Positions 12,066-24,097 of a stretch of 64,000 nucleotides of DNA are shown here, in pieces; position 1 is the stretch's first letter, and each line of letters begins with the position of its first letter. Both the position numbers and the translations under genes were made by a program. Location: positions 65,962 to 129,961 of the forward strand of contig MU270122.1 of the NCBI GenBank assembly GCA_021432635.1, given 5' to 3'. The notes under the pieces were generated by a model. It was not told the origin of the DNA. It did no database searches and was given only the letters and a program-made list of their open reading frames with translations. This stretch comes from Thozetella sp. PMI_491. Taxonomy: Eukaryota; Ascomycota; Sordariomycetes; Chaetosphaeriales; Chaetosphaeriaceae.

Positions 12066-12713
12066 CTACAGAGCGACAGCGGCCCCCAGAAGCAACACAG
12101 CGAGGCTGCCGATTGGGCCTACGACAGCGGCACCCGCAGTCGACACTGAAGCAGGAGGGCGGGTGCTGAAGGTACCGTTGCCGCCATGGGTCGTTGAAGT
12201 GGGAGGCACGCTCGTAGCAGTAACAGTATCCGACGTGGTCTTGGACACCCCCACATCTGTGTTAGAAGTCGGCGGCGAGGAGGTCTCGGTGCTCTGGCCG
12301 GCACTAGTCTCGGAGGGGGTGCCGGTGCTCGCCCCTGTGGAAGTGGCAGAGCTGGCATCCGAGCTACCACCGCCGGCGAGTATAGCTGCGCAGAACTTCT
12401 GGGTAGCGGGAAGGACCTGGTCTACATACCAGGCGAGTTAGTCTTGTATAAGGTAAATGGGAATCTATACAAGCACAAGCGAAAACGCACTAAGGGCAAC
12501 GTCGGCGCCGCATGCGCTTATCACACAGGAAGTGGCACCCGCGACAAGTTTGTCCTCGTTCTGGCAGGCGCACTTGTAGTCGGTCTCGCCACAAGTAGTG
12601 GAGCTCTTGATGGCGGCTGTGATGCAGGGCTGAGCGCACTGCGGGATATCGCTGAGACTCTGCGCAGAGGTAAAAGCCGCAAGGGCGAATAACAGGCCGA
12701 CAGAGTACTTCAT
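12066..12713 (-). CDS. CFEM-domain, GPI-anchored cell-surface protein
   Basis: Exons 12713-12491 and 12421-12066 give 192 residues; the 69-bp intron (12490-12422) has a GTGCGT donor, a GACTAAC branch site and a TAG acceptor. Residues 1-17 are a signal peptide. The CFEM domain follows with the expected eight cysteines at 26, 30, 41, 48, 50, 63, 68 and 85. It includes the Asp-x-x-Cys-x-Cys motif (Asp 45), the position that coordinates haem in characterised members. Residues about 95-165 are Ser/Thr-rich, fitting an O-glycosylated stalk. The last 20 residues are small then hydrophobic, a typical GPI-anchor signal. CFEM proteins act in haem or iron capture, adhesion and host interaction; which applies here cannot be told. 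Intron splicing is needed to supply the eighth cysteine. Confidence 0.93.
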
Positions 12714-12882
12714 GCTGGGTGGTTGGGTGTAGAGGAGTAGATGGCCAAGTAGAGATACTAAATGATATGCGCTAGTCTGACAACGAATGGCTACGGATGC
12801 TGTGTTTCAGAGCGAGTGTGACTATAGAGAGAACAGGGGGTAGGAGGAGGAGGAGAGCATCACAAGGGGAACTCACGACTCC

Positions 12883-12888
12883 TATATA
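12883..12888 (-). promoter_or_regulatory. TATA-like element upstream of CFEM gene
   Basis: On the minus strand the sequence reads TATATA, about 170 bp upstream of the CFEM start codon. That distance suits a core promoter with a short leader. Assigned by position and sequence only. Confidence 0.4.
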
Positions 12889-14365
12889 GAGGTGTCATGG
12901 AGAGAGGGGGGCCATGGCCCAGAGGCCGGCATAGTTGCCGAGGGTCCTGCTGGGTATTATTCCACATGTGCTTGGCGATACGAGGGGCCCGTGGTCTCGA
13001 GGAAGGAGGACACTCGAGAGGAGAGCCGAGTCGGCCACGGGGTGGGTGTGTATGCGTTGGCCTACGTGCATGTGGAGAGCGTCCACTCCTCGGGCCCGTC
13101 TGGGAATCTGGGGAACCTGTGATGCCTACGATTGGACAGACCCGGCATGGATTCGGCGGCTTGACCGTGTTCGTCCTGTTTCCGGGGACAGCGGAGGCTA
13201 CGTAGCACGTTGGGGTGAATATATGCACACAATATGCTAGGCTAATACTATAAAAGTACAAGACACCCTACCATCTCCTTCTGCTTTGGGCGGGAACCTG
13301 GTCCCCAGCCCCGGGAAGAGTGGTGCGGGAGCCTTGGCCGACGCAGCACGGGCGAAGGGTTCCACGGCCCCTTGCCGCCGCACGAAGACGTCCTTCCGAT
13401 ACGAGAAACAGTCGATGCGGTGCTGCTGGTCAAAAGTCCCACGCTGAGACAGCGAGCCTGACCCAGCACCGTGCAGTGAGATTTCTCTTCTCCATACTCG
13501 GTACAAGGATGCCCGTCAGAGAACCGTGAGCTGCAGACACACACAAGACACCCAAGCGAGGCGTCCACGTCGAGCCTTGACGTGGTCGAAAGTATGGCGG
13601 GGCGGAAAAGGTGGTGTCATCGTATATGAGGCCTCGAGCTGAGGCGCGATATGATTGACCGATTCACCTCGTCAGCTCTGGCGAATTACCCCGGGAAAGA
13701 AGAGATGACGTCTGGGCGTCCCGTTTTCTCCCTGCCTCTGCATCTCAGCAAACTCCTTCGTCCACCACTCCGCCCGGCCGACCTCGCCGATGGCAAGTGC
13801 GGCGGCGGCGAAAAGTACGGGCATGGCCTGACCTGACCGAGGTTTGCGAGGCTCTGTCACTAGATCCGGGGGGGTTAGCTGCATGCAAGTCAGCCATAAA
13901 ATGCTGTCGCCTTCTCTGGGCGAGGCATGCAGCATGTTAGAGGAGGGGCCCAGTTCGTGGGGAAGTGGCGCCCCCCGGCAAGGGTCGTCACTGGGTCTTC
14001 TGGGGATAGGCACAGCTTTGGACGCAGGTCCCCCCTCCAGGTTGCAAGGGGTCGACCCCGCCTTTAGTCGGTACGCCCCGCGCCCTTTTCAGCTCCCGGG
14101 CAGCCTGCCTGTTGACCTCGGAGGTATCTGTCAGAAATTATCATGTGCGCAGCGGAGCTGAGGGACTGCGCCAAGAGGCATCGGCCAAGGGAGGTAAATG
14201 ATCGTGCCTTGAAGATCCTTCTCAATGCCTGATCGGAAAGGCCGTCATTTATTTTTCTGCTACATAAACTCCCCATCCTTTCCTCATTCCTTCTTCACAT
14301 GCCTTGTCCTCACATGTCGGGTATGTATACAGTACTGAATATATCGACTAGTTCTTTGCTATGTA

Positions 14366-14596
14366 TCAAACAAATAGCAGGATAGCCAGAAGAACACCAA
14401 GGAAAGGAATTCCGGTTAGCAATGGGAGATAATGCCATGCTCTTTCCTCTTCCTCGGCCTTTACACCCCCATTTCTGCTTCGTATACTTTGTATCCTATA
14501 GCTCGGCCCCCATGCAAGCCGGTTATCTAGACATGTGCGGTATCCATTGAAGTGCGTGTCAACTAAAACAAAACCACAATATGCCATTTGGTCCAA
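14366..14596 (-). other. Weak candidate small ORF with C-terminal hydrophobic segment
   Basis: A 76-codon frame starting with ATG. A charged Lys-Ala-Glu-Glu-Glu-Glu-Arg stretch is followed by about 22 hydrophobic residues at the very C-terminus, the layout of a tail-anchored membrane protein. I recognise no homologue, and the surrounding DNA is otherwise non-coding in appearance. It may be chance. Confidence 0.15.
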
Positions 14597-16041
14597 ACCA
14601 TCCCTGTCTCCAACGCGCGGCCAGACGAGCAGTTAGACGGCAGTGACTCTGTTTAAGCCGATCATGTTAAACTCAGAACGTTCCCCTTCATGCTAGGCTG
14701 TTGAATCCGTGAATGCCCTTTAACCCTCGCTCATTGCCCCGGTGACTTTGTCAACATTCTCACTAGCCAGCATTGCTTCCCCAGCATTTCACTAGATTGG
14801 CGATCTGGCATGATCGGAATGATGACTGAGGCTCTTCAACCCGCGTCCCCCCTTGCCGCTCGATAACTGGAGCAATGAATCGCGGGCATGTCCGATATGC
14901 AGCTGACTGACAACACGTGCGGCCCCTTCCGTCGGAATGTCAACAATGGCAAGAGTAAACAACTAAACAACACCCCCCCCCCCTTGCTGGCCGAAACCTC
15001 TCGGGGTGGGCGGTACTGAGAGAGAGAAAAAAATTATAGCTCGACAAGGTCGATTGCTGTAACTAATAGATCGATCCTACACCGAGGCCAAGGGCGCGGC
15101 CGAACGGCTATACATGTCGCTAGGCTCTTGGCCGAGTCCCACTCTTACAAACGGCCAGACGGGGGGACCGCGGGAACACCTCCGTCGGCGGCAGTCCGGC
15201 GCGACTCGCGGCGGCCAACCACGGCAAGCCACTACTGACTCGGTGGGCTCCTGTCGCGCTCTCTAGCTCCAACGGTCTCGGCCCATGGAGGGCAGCCTAG
15301 CAGCATTCGGACACAGCTGGGCGAGGAACTAGGGGCGAATGGCGCCGGTAGCCTGCGTATGTCCTTCGCTAAGCGGCCCCCGGGGAGCTGCACGAATCGG
15401 AGGGGGAACTTTAGTTCAGCTCACGGAAATACGTCATGAGCCCCGGGTCAACAAAGACGAAGGGGAAGCCCCGGGTAGTGAAATTTGGTAGTGGCAAACG
15501 CGTAGTCTGGTGCTCACCGGCAGTTGAAAAGATTTTCATACTTTCGAAAATTTTTCATGGTCTAAGAAATCTAGCACTGCCCTCGGTCGGGCTGGTTGTA
15601 AATGACAGAGCGCTCTGATTCCGCGCTGGGTTGTCATGGCGGCTCGGGAGCCGAGCGGCCAAACCATGGCCGCCCCGTGTTGATGACGGAGGCTACTTGA
15701 GATCTTGCTACCGGTACCTCTGGCACCTAGACCGGGCTTTATGTTCACAAACTGCTTGGACCAAAGTTGACATCACGATAGCAAGGACACACGTAAAGGC
15801 AAAGAATGGCTTTTCTTTATCACACGCAGATCTGAAGTGCTTTAGCTACTGGCCTAAAGGTCGCCAACATCTCACATGCCATCAGCACGATCGCTGTACA
15901 TGAAATCCGCTAGGTAACCATGTAGACCACCAGACGAGAAAGCACCGAGATCCTCAGGCGACATGGCGAAGGCCCTCCGTAATGAGCAAAAGCAATAAGG
16001 ATACACAAACGCAGCCAACCTCTCGCGAACCGTTGCAAGCT

Positions 16042-18966
16042 TCAGACCGGACTCGTGGGATCCCGGACACTGCCCCCACTTCCGCTGCCTGACCGCACAC
16101 TACTGCGACCAGACCCGATGGGCGATCCAGAACCAGTACCGGAGCCGGACCCTGACCCAGAACCCATATCACCGCGATCCCGGGCATGCATAAAGTTGAA
16201 GCCAGAAGGGACGTGGAACGTCGAGTTCGGCGTTCCCTGGAGACTCGACTGGCTAGGGACAAGGCCGGGCGGCGCAATCACACCGGCATGTTGGGTGCGG
16301 TCGTCGTCGTCGGTTGACTGCGTGAAGCCCGAGACGTCACTAAGCATCGAAGATGAGCGTCCTCGCGTCTTCTGCTGGGGAGGGGTGCCTATCGCAGGTT
16401 GAAGAGGATTCATGAATGGCGACATGGCGGGACCGAGCGCCGCGCCCGGGCCGGGCATCGTCGTCGGCGGCCAGAGCGGCTGCGGGTTGAACTGCGCCGG
16501 CGGGGCAGCCCAGGTGTTGTACTGATTCTGCGGCGACGTCTGCTCAGCCACGTCTTCTTCCTGGAAGCTCGAGAGGTAAGCCGACAGGTAGCTAGCCATA
16601 TCGTGTATCTGCGCATGCTTGCTCGCGTTCATAGCACGGAGAGTATTGATCCTATCCGCCAGCTGCTGCTCGCTTCGGGCAGCATCGGCTTCGAGGGCAG
16701 CCCGGCCTTGGCGACGACGTTCGGCCTCGTCCAGGCCGCGGGCATTCGCATCCGTTATACGCGCATGCTCACTGTCAACCTTGGCGATGCGCGAGGCGAT
16801 TTTATTCCGCTTGGCCTGCAGGCTGGCACTTTCCTCCTCCAGTATCTTCAGTTCGCGATCGACTGACGACTTGAAGCTCTTGAACGACGCTCGTGCGCCA
16901 TCAAACTGCGCCTTCTCTGCGGTCCACTTTGTCTGTTTAGCACGGTACTGCTCGAGAAGCTCCTCGGGAACTGTCTCCAGGTCCTTAAGTTCGCCCTCCA
17001 AGTCGCCGATGGATTGTTCGGCCTGTTTCTGCTGAATGCTGTTCTGAGCCACCTTCTGCCTGAGCTTCTCGTCGTTTCCTCCGGCGGACTGGACGGCCGA
17101 GGTCAGCTTGTCGATCTCCTTCTTGGCTGCGTTGATTTTGGTCTTGTGGTCCTTCCGTGCGGCCTTGAGCCGTGCCTTTTCGTCGGCGAGCTTGAGCTCA
17201 GCAGCCGCGATCGAGGCCCTCAGCGTCGAGGCGGGAGAGTCGTGGCGGCTGCGCGAGCGCTGGGCGTTAGTAGCCCGGGACGGAGCGTCGAGATCGCTCA
17301 TCTTTGCTTGAATTGTCCGAACACTAGTCGCAAAGATAACCTCACCAGTCCGCGTGCTGACGAACTCGCAGTCGTAGGTGGAGAGCGGTGTGAGCCCGTA
17401 AATGTCGCCGGTCCAGCAAGTGCCGCTTCGCCCGTCCTCGTCGCCGTCCTCGATAGGCGTGATGCGGGTCGGCTGCCACATGGCGTGGTTAACCCGGACG
17501 TAGAAAGGCTTGCTGACGTCGACGCCGGTGGGAGTCCCCTCGTAAGGCTCGGAATCATCCTCCGGGAAGTGGCTGGTGTTAAAGCATACCTCGTCGCATC
17601 CGATGTAGCATATCCAAATTTGCTCCGGTTGGGTGTTGAAGGGTGCATTTCCTAAGTTGTGGATGTCGGTCGCGTTGGAGCCGGCAGACTCGGACGCAGC
17701 GTGTGATAGTTCGTATTCCTTCACCATCACGATCTTGGTGCTCGCCAGCGCCGCCCAAAGAGGCTGTCGAATCCGCACCTGGGCGCTCTGCTTCCTCCTT
17801 TTCTTCGTGGAGACAGCTGAAGAACCGTGCGATGCACTTGGATCCGTGTTCACAGCGGAGGCCGTCCCATCGGCGGATGGGTCGGCGGGGAAAGTGGACG
17901 ATTTGCCTGCTTCTGGATCTTGTTGTGCTTGGGATAGCCAATCTTTCTTCTCCCTCCTGAGATACCACTCTCGTATCCAACGAACGAGCCCCTGCGTCAG
18001 GATATGGATGGCCAGAATGCTCCTGACCCATCCATACGTGCCTCTCTTCTCGAAAGCGCGAACTGTCGATTCTAGAGGGTCGTCGGGATCTGGGCTAAAG
18101 AATCGACTGGGGCCGTTGGGTCCGAAGAGGATTGTCAGCCGGGACAGGCTCGTCCATTTCGAGTTGCGTGTCCACTGCGAGAAACCGACGATGGCAACGG
18201 AGATGAAAATGTTGTTGGCCGCACCGGTCCGGGAGCTTGCCCCGCCGCCAAGCGTCAAAGCGATGACGACCTGGGCGAGGTCGAGGATAAATTGCTGGGC
18301 GGGGGCGAACAGGAAGAGCCAGATCAGTAGCATAACCACGTCCATGCCGACCAGAGTCCACAACGAAGGCGTTCCTTGGATGCCGTCAAAGATCTCGGTG
18401 ATGCTGATCCCGGAGCTAGTCGTCACAGGAGGGACGAAGGTGAGGAGGGTGAAGAGCATGTAGATGGTGGCCAAGGCGACTGGAGATACTTGCATGAGAA
18501 TGATCAGGATGGCGATGGTGTCGTGAAGGGGACAGGACCGCAGGACGGTGATGGCGAAGTCGAGCGGGCCCGGGTCCCGATGCACGTTGGTGTTCTTAGC
18601 ATCGTTGACGTTGATCTGCCTATGCCGCTCCTCCGGGGTGTGCGGCCCATAGGGGGCAGGCAGAGAGTCGGTCGAGGAGTCGGCGTGTGCGCCTAGAGAG
18701 AGGGAGCGGGCCCCCTCGGCGATCTTGCGGTCCGGAGCCATGTCGTCGTGATGTTTGGTGGCACCATTTGCATTCGGGAGAGAGACGGTCGGAACGGGCG
18801 GGATGGCGGCATTGTCGACAGCAGGCTTCGCGCTGCCGTCAAGCTGGGTCTGACTCTTTTGCTTGACGACGCGCCGGGCCGGGTTTACAATACCATTCTC
18901 GTGCCTGGTGTCGCGGTGATTGCTGGCTGCCTGCTGTCGCTTTGCCGAGTTGGAAACGCGAGGCAT
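16042..18966 (-). CDS. Ubiquitination network signalling protein AcrB
   Basis: A single uninterrupted exon encodes 974 residues. The layout matches AcrB of Aspergillus nidulans, which was found through acriflavine resistance and works genetically with the CreB/CreC deubiquitination system in carbon regulation. Residues 1-135 are basic and disordered. Hydrophobic segments lie at about 150-180 and 205-240, with a possible third at 252-263. A globular part follows (about 395-590), then a long coiled coil (about 605-800). The C-terminus is Pro/Ser/Gly-rich and ends in a Gly-Ser repeat tract (about residues 935-965). This suggests a membrane-anchored scaffold with a cytosolic coiled coil. The start is the first ATG of the frame; the frame has no convincing internal introns. 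Confidence 0.88.
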   Translation of the reverse strand: MPRVSNSAKRQQAASNHRDTRHENGIVNPARRVVKQKSQTQLDGSAKPAVDNAAIPPVPTVSLPNANGATKHHDDMAPDRKIAEGARSLSLGAHADSSTDSLPAPYGPHTPEERHRQINVNDAKNTNVHRDPGPLDFAITVLRSCPLHDTIAILIILMQVSPVALATIYMLFTLLTFVPPVTTSSGISITEIFDGIQGTPSLWTLVGMDVVMLLIWLFLFAPAQQFILDLAQVVIALTLGGGASSRTGAANNIFISVAIVGFSQWTRNSKWTSLSRLTILFGPNGPSRFFSPDPDDPLESTVRAFEKRGTYGWVRSILAIHILTQGLVRWIREWYLRREKKDWLSQAQQDPEAGKSSTFPADPSADGTASAVNTDPSASHGSSAVSTKKRRKQSAQVRIRQPLWAALASTKIVMVKEYELSHAASESAGSNATDIHNLGNAPFNTQPEQIWICYIGCDEVCFNTSHFPEDDSEPYEGTPTGVDVSKPFYVRVNHAMWQPTRITPIEDGDEDGRSGTCWTGDIYGLTPLSTYDCEFVSTRTGEVIFATSVRTIQAKMSDLDAPSRATNAQRSRSRHDSPASTLRASIAAAELKLADEKARLKAARKDHKTKINAAKKEIDKLTSAVQSAGGNDEKLRQKVAQNSIQQKQAEQSIGDLEGELKDLETVPEELLEQYRAKQTKWTAEKAQFDGARASFKSFKSSVDRELKILEEESASLQAKRNKIASRIAKVDSEHARITDANARGLDEAERRRQGRAALEADAARSEQQLADRINTLRAMNASKHAQIHDMASYLSAYLSSFQEEDVAEQTSPQNQYNTWAAPPAQFNPQPLWPPTTMPGPGAALGPAMSPFMNPLQPAIGTPPQQKTRGRSSSMLSDVSGFTQSTDDDDRTQHAGVIAPPGLVPSQSSLQGTPNSTFHVPSGFNFMHARDRGDMGSGSGSGSGTGSGSPIGSGRSSVRSGSGSGGSVRDPTSPV

Positions 18967-21900
18967 ACGCTCCTGCCGACCCAGAACCTCGTTCCGAGTC
19001 AGCCGCGTCGCGGTGCGAGAGTAAGGAACTGCGGGCTCCTCGTCAACGCTCCTCGACGAGCGTGGTTGCGAGGAAAAGGTGGGCGTGGGGGGCGCCCGAC
19101 CACGTCACGAGCGAAGTCAAATCCGGCGGTTACAAAGCCAAGTTTGCAGCAGCCAGGCCCTCGTCGCACGAGATGAGAACCCCAGCGACCCGGATCCTCG
19201 GCATGCGATCGTCGCGGTCGAGGTTGTCGTTGGGGCGTGCGGGTTGCAGGGAGAGAGGGAGGGGGGGGGTTCTAGGGCGGCGGGAATGGAAGGAATTTTA
19301 GAAAGCGAGAGGAGGCCAGGAATTTCTGGATTGGGGGTTATTTTTGAGGTTTGAGGTTTTTAGGTCAAGCCAGGCTTTGGCCTTTTGGAGCCGCTTCAGA
19401 GGCCAGGCCAGTCCCTCCACCCCCCCTCGTCCCCCCCTCTAAAAGGAGCCTGGCGGGCATTATGTGCTGAAATGATGGAAGCAAATGGCAAAGCACGGCA
19501 GGGGTCAGGGCTATTCAGGTAGCAGCTTCCCCCACCGATAGGAGATCCCTACCCCGTACTGTGCCAATTCCGGTACGAAGTGGGGGACGAAAAAGTGCAA
19601 GCCCTCTCACCCCCTCCAATCCGCGTACAGGTGTGCAACAGGCCGGATGCAAGGTACACGGGAAGTACCTCTGACGAAGATGCCGCTAGTTGCGGTCAGG
19701 CAAAGGCTCGATCGCTTTTCATTTCCGCAGTGCATCCGGGCTGCTCCCGCCCCGTGAGCCATCGCAAAATTCTCCGGCTGCTCAAAGAAGACAGCTGCTC
19801 CGTGGCCCCAGGCAATACCATGTGCACGCTGCGAGATAAGCACCCCCGGGATGCCGAGAGGCTTCCCAGCCCAGCTTCCCCATGGAGTGAAGCGACGCCT
19901 GCAACCCGCGACTTGGCTCTGTTTATGTGGGATCGGAGCCTACCGAGCGGCCCTCTAGGGCACTTCGGGCCGGGGAAGCACTGGGAGGGATCGAAGTGTG
20001 GCTGAGCCGCCGGCCTTCCTCTCGTTGCTCGATTGATTGATTCGCAGGGTCTGGCTGGACTGTTGGCCCTGCATGTCTGACAGCATGAATTTGCTAGCTG
20101 ACTGTAGGATCCTCCACGCCCCCCCTCTCCTCCCCGTCCGACTCTCAGATCGTGCGAGCTGACTCGCAGCCACCTCGGAGGACCAAGGCTGTTGCGCAGT
20201 GGTCTAATATGCCCTCCACCTTTTGCATCGCTCTCTTTTCTTCATCTCTTCGCCCCCCTCCCCTCCTCCCCTGGCCGAGAGAGCCGGCGAGCCAAGCCAG
20301 GATGGGATGGGATGGGGCAATCCAGTGGCTGCTCCCCCCCACCTTCCAGAGGCTCGGGGTTCTCTCCGCATCACGAGCATACATGCCATCGGCATTGGCA
20401 ATCTCTCTTATCACCGATGGCCGGGTGACGAGCTCGGTGCAGACAGGCGTCCGGTGCGCACACTCAGTGCGGCGGCCCCAAGGGGAGAGACTACAGCCTG
20501 GGTACCCCGACAAAGGAGGCCAAGAAAGACGTACTCATCTGATCAAGCGATGGCGCCAACCAGCCCTATTGTTCACACAGCTCCCACTAGCTGGGATGGT
20601 TTCGCGGCCTTGCTTTTCTTGTTAGAAGATTCGCGGGGTGCTGCATTCTCCAACGTCGAAACAAGGTTTTTGTTGGTCGAAGTCTCGCCCTGGGCCAGCG
20701 CATGTGCCCTGATGACACGACTGCTTCGCCCGAGGCATCGCGTTGCATCGCGCTAAAGCAGTCCAGAATACCTCATCGGTACGACCAAGCAAAATGGAGA
20801 AGCGTCCTTTGCCCTCTTGTCGCGAAAGGTGGAGGCGGCAGAGGACGCCAGTCTGCAAACGGCCGCCTGAGTGACCAGGTGGGTTAATATCCGCGACGAT
20901 CCCTCCGCAGCGTTGCAGTGCCGCAGGCTAGGCCGCTACGATATCGGCAGTCTTCGAAACACATGCAAGTTGGCGGTCAACCAGCAGCGACATTTGCCGT
21001 GTCTGGTGCGGCAGCAAATTAAATACTCTTCTATTTACGCCAGAACATACCCTTACCACTCGTCTGGGGGAGGGAGGGGTCGGAGCCTCACCGTCACCTG
21101 GCGCGCACACCGGTGGGTAAGAGACCGCAGCGAGATGGAGGGGAGCTGGCTGCGAATGCGTGAATCCTACGCACCGCACGCCCAAACTCGCCTTCACTCG
21201 CCTGCCTGCCACTCCGGGCGTGTCCAGTCTCGTTCGTCTGTGCCGGTGACGTGCATGCCTCGCTCTGGTGCCGGCCCGGGTGCTCGACTCGCGCCGTTTG
21301 CAGGACCACGGCTCCATGGGTCCAGAAGGCCCCGTGACGATGGCCTATACGCACTTATTATTCCTTGACAGCTTCACGATGGGTGGGATCTTCACGCAGC
21401 GACCCGCTTTAGCCGGACGTAGCACGCGCTGGTGGTAGGTAATGGCGCTTGGGCTCCGATAATGGCGTTGTACGAGCCTGTGGTAGCAGGACGTGTCTGC
21501 CAGTGACTTGAGCACTGCAACCTAACCCCACCTCCGCGGGGAGCTAAGCATTAAATCATGGCTAGCTCTCTCGATCTGTCCTGTCGGCATTTGTCCAAGT
21601 CTGAGCCTCCGGATTGGCCAGATGCGTGGAGACAATTTAGGCCTTGGACGTGATTGCTCACCTCCGTGTCATATCCCGCGCTGCATCTGTGCGATGGAGA
21701 AGCGCGGACAATGGGGAATGGTTGTGATGGCCTGATCCTCGCGGGGACGACGCTGCGCCCGCACAACACTTTTGCGCCCGCATGCACCAACCACATTCGG
21801 GGAGTAAGAACCCCTCTTCTGCCTGCATCTTCCAGGAGCATCGCAAGCCTCGGCATGATGTCTTCATTCGCCTCTTTGCAAGCTTTGCAGGCCACTCCTA

Positions 21901-24097
21901 GTTCTAGCCTCCCGGCCCGCTGTGGTGCGGGGCATAGTGGGCTGGGGTAGTTGGAAAAAAAAAAAAAAAGTCAGGCGAGGCGGCGGACTCGAGAGCCACA
22001 ATAATAGAAAGCATTTTAGTAATATACCTAGCATTACCGGTGTGACTGGCGGTGAGCAGAATCGGGCAAGACGCCTCCACAGAGTGGAATAATGAAAGGC
22101 CACAGAAAAAAAAAAAGAAAGAAAAAAAGAGAAAGATAATGCCTGTCATGCAACCATCAGGTGGAGGGGAGAGAAAATGACGATGCAGATACCCATTTCT
22201 TCGCCTCACGCGGCATAGAGAGCCATCCACGCCGGCCGGAAGTTGCCTTGTAACCCGACTCTTGCCGCCTTATTTCCCTGTCCTGGGCCACAATGTGGCC
22301 TAGGAAGCTCAGCAGCGTTTAGACAAGATCCTTCGGTGGTCGTCCCCCTTAGCCATTTAGTATACGGTCGGAACACAACCCCGCAGTTGTCACATAGTAC
22401 GAGGCCCCGTAGATCTTCAAAGGAAAGCTTTCAGAGCAAGGAAGCGAGGTGGACTTGACATTTACTTTCATGTGGGAGTGAGGTCCTGACCAAAGCGGGG
22501 TACAAAGCCATGGGTAGAAGAATCACTCACAGCCAGACCAGGCTTCCTCTTTGATAAACTGCAGCTTAACCCATTCGACTTGGTGTTGGGGGGATCGGCG
22601 CGGAGGCTAGTTCTGAGTCGCTGGCAGGGCGACTAACAAGGAAGTCCCCGCCGTAAAAGCCGCCATGTACGTAGTAATCAACGCCAAGCCGCAGCACACT
22701 TCACCCCCCCCTTGCCCTATATCAGATAACCCTTTTTGCTTGTACATACAGCACACGGTGAAGTGAACAATCAGCACCGAGCATGAGCAGACATTCAACC
22801 GTGCCAATCACCACGGCGCCTAGCTTTTTTGGCTGCACTTGGGCCCTCCCCGCACCCGCTTGGAACACGCCATGGATTGGCTTGAGTGTTTCTCCTCCGG
22901 CTTGCTCGGGGAATAAAATGCTCTCGTGACCGAAGGTGCGTCGCGTTCCCCAGGGTGCTCATTCATCAGAAGCCGTGTCGGCATCGAAGCTTGGCTCGAT
23001 GCATGTTTATCCAAACGTCGGGGGGGCCCTTCCCCAGACTCGCCGGCCCATCTGGCTGGTCTGTTGAGACCGGGTAAGCACCCTTAGCTGGCGGAACTAG
23101 CGGACGGCAACGTGCTCTTTCGTAACACCACCGGCCGGGCGGTGGCAACCTGTCACGGCATTATCGAGCTTCTATGGCTATGTACGGGCAGCCAATGTGG
23201 CATGGCGCCGTTGCGAAGAGAGGGCGCCAGAGAAATGTGCCGTGGCCACGAGCTCAGTCCGACTCGCTCTACAGCAAACACTCGCCTAGGTGGCGCAGAC
23301 TGGCATAGTATAGAATCTTATGGAACTAGGAGCTCCCTATTAGCATCCGGAGTATACGGAGAAGGATACGAAGGACGGGCTTCCGCTGCCAGCACATGAT
23401 GCGCCCCGTTTAAATCCCCCCGGGGGTATGCCTGGCACCCCGAGTGGCGTGTAATCTATTCGCTTGAACCGCAGCGAAGCACGGTGCAGCGCGTGCTCGA
23501 TGCGTCCAGACCTCGTTCCCTTCGGCATTCAAGACAAAACAGCCTTGATTCGACCACGACGGAGGGGAAGGCACTTTTGGATCATGCAATGGTGCTTTCT
23601 CCTCACGGAGATGCTCTCCACGATGATCCTCGTGTGGGACAGCCGCATAGCCGAGTCTCATGGCATCTCGCAACTTCTACCTGCCACGCACACTTGGGCC
23701 CACATGGAGAAGGTAGCGAGAAGGTACATGCCCCAGCACTCTAGGGCCTTGATCGGTTCCGACTCAGGCTGAAGATTGGAGAATGCTCTTTGTTGACCAA
23801 GGATATGTGCCCTCTCCGCGAGGATCCAAGGACGCCAGCAGTTCGGATGTCTCCGCCAGTCCAGCTGACTGCCGCGCGTCGATCTTCATTCAAGGGAGAC
23901 GCCTCCAGGGAACTTTTATCATGTGATCCTGCCTTGCATTCGTGCCTAACGGTATACTTTCTTCTGTCACCTTCATCGAAACACTACTAGGAAAGAGCGG
24001 TGTTCATGGGACTAGCCACTCTATGAGACATAATATTCGTAGTAAATATGCGCTAAAGGGTCATGTACATGGCTACTGGTCTCGTTACAAGAACCTG
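18967..24097. other. Gene-poor region, 5.1 kb
   Basis: Upstream region of acrB and downstream flank of the mitochondrial thioesterase gene. I read both strands and saw no defensible gene. Features are simple: a G-rich tract near 19257-19290, an A15 run near 21955-21969, and an A/G-rich purine tract near 22104-22137. Several frames of 70-170 codons exist, but none has motifs or matching splice signals. Confidence 0.45.

Larger units (their letters stand above)
12714..16041. other. Intergenic, 3.3 kb between CFEM and acrB genes
   Basis: Contains the CFEM promoter, with a TATA-like element at 12883-12888, and the acrB 3' flank. No gene is recognised. A 76-codon minus-strand frame at 14596-14366 ends in a hydrophobic stretch and is treated as a weak candidate only. 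A run of C lies near 14970-14984. Confidence 0.45.
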
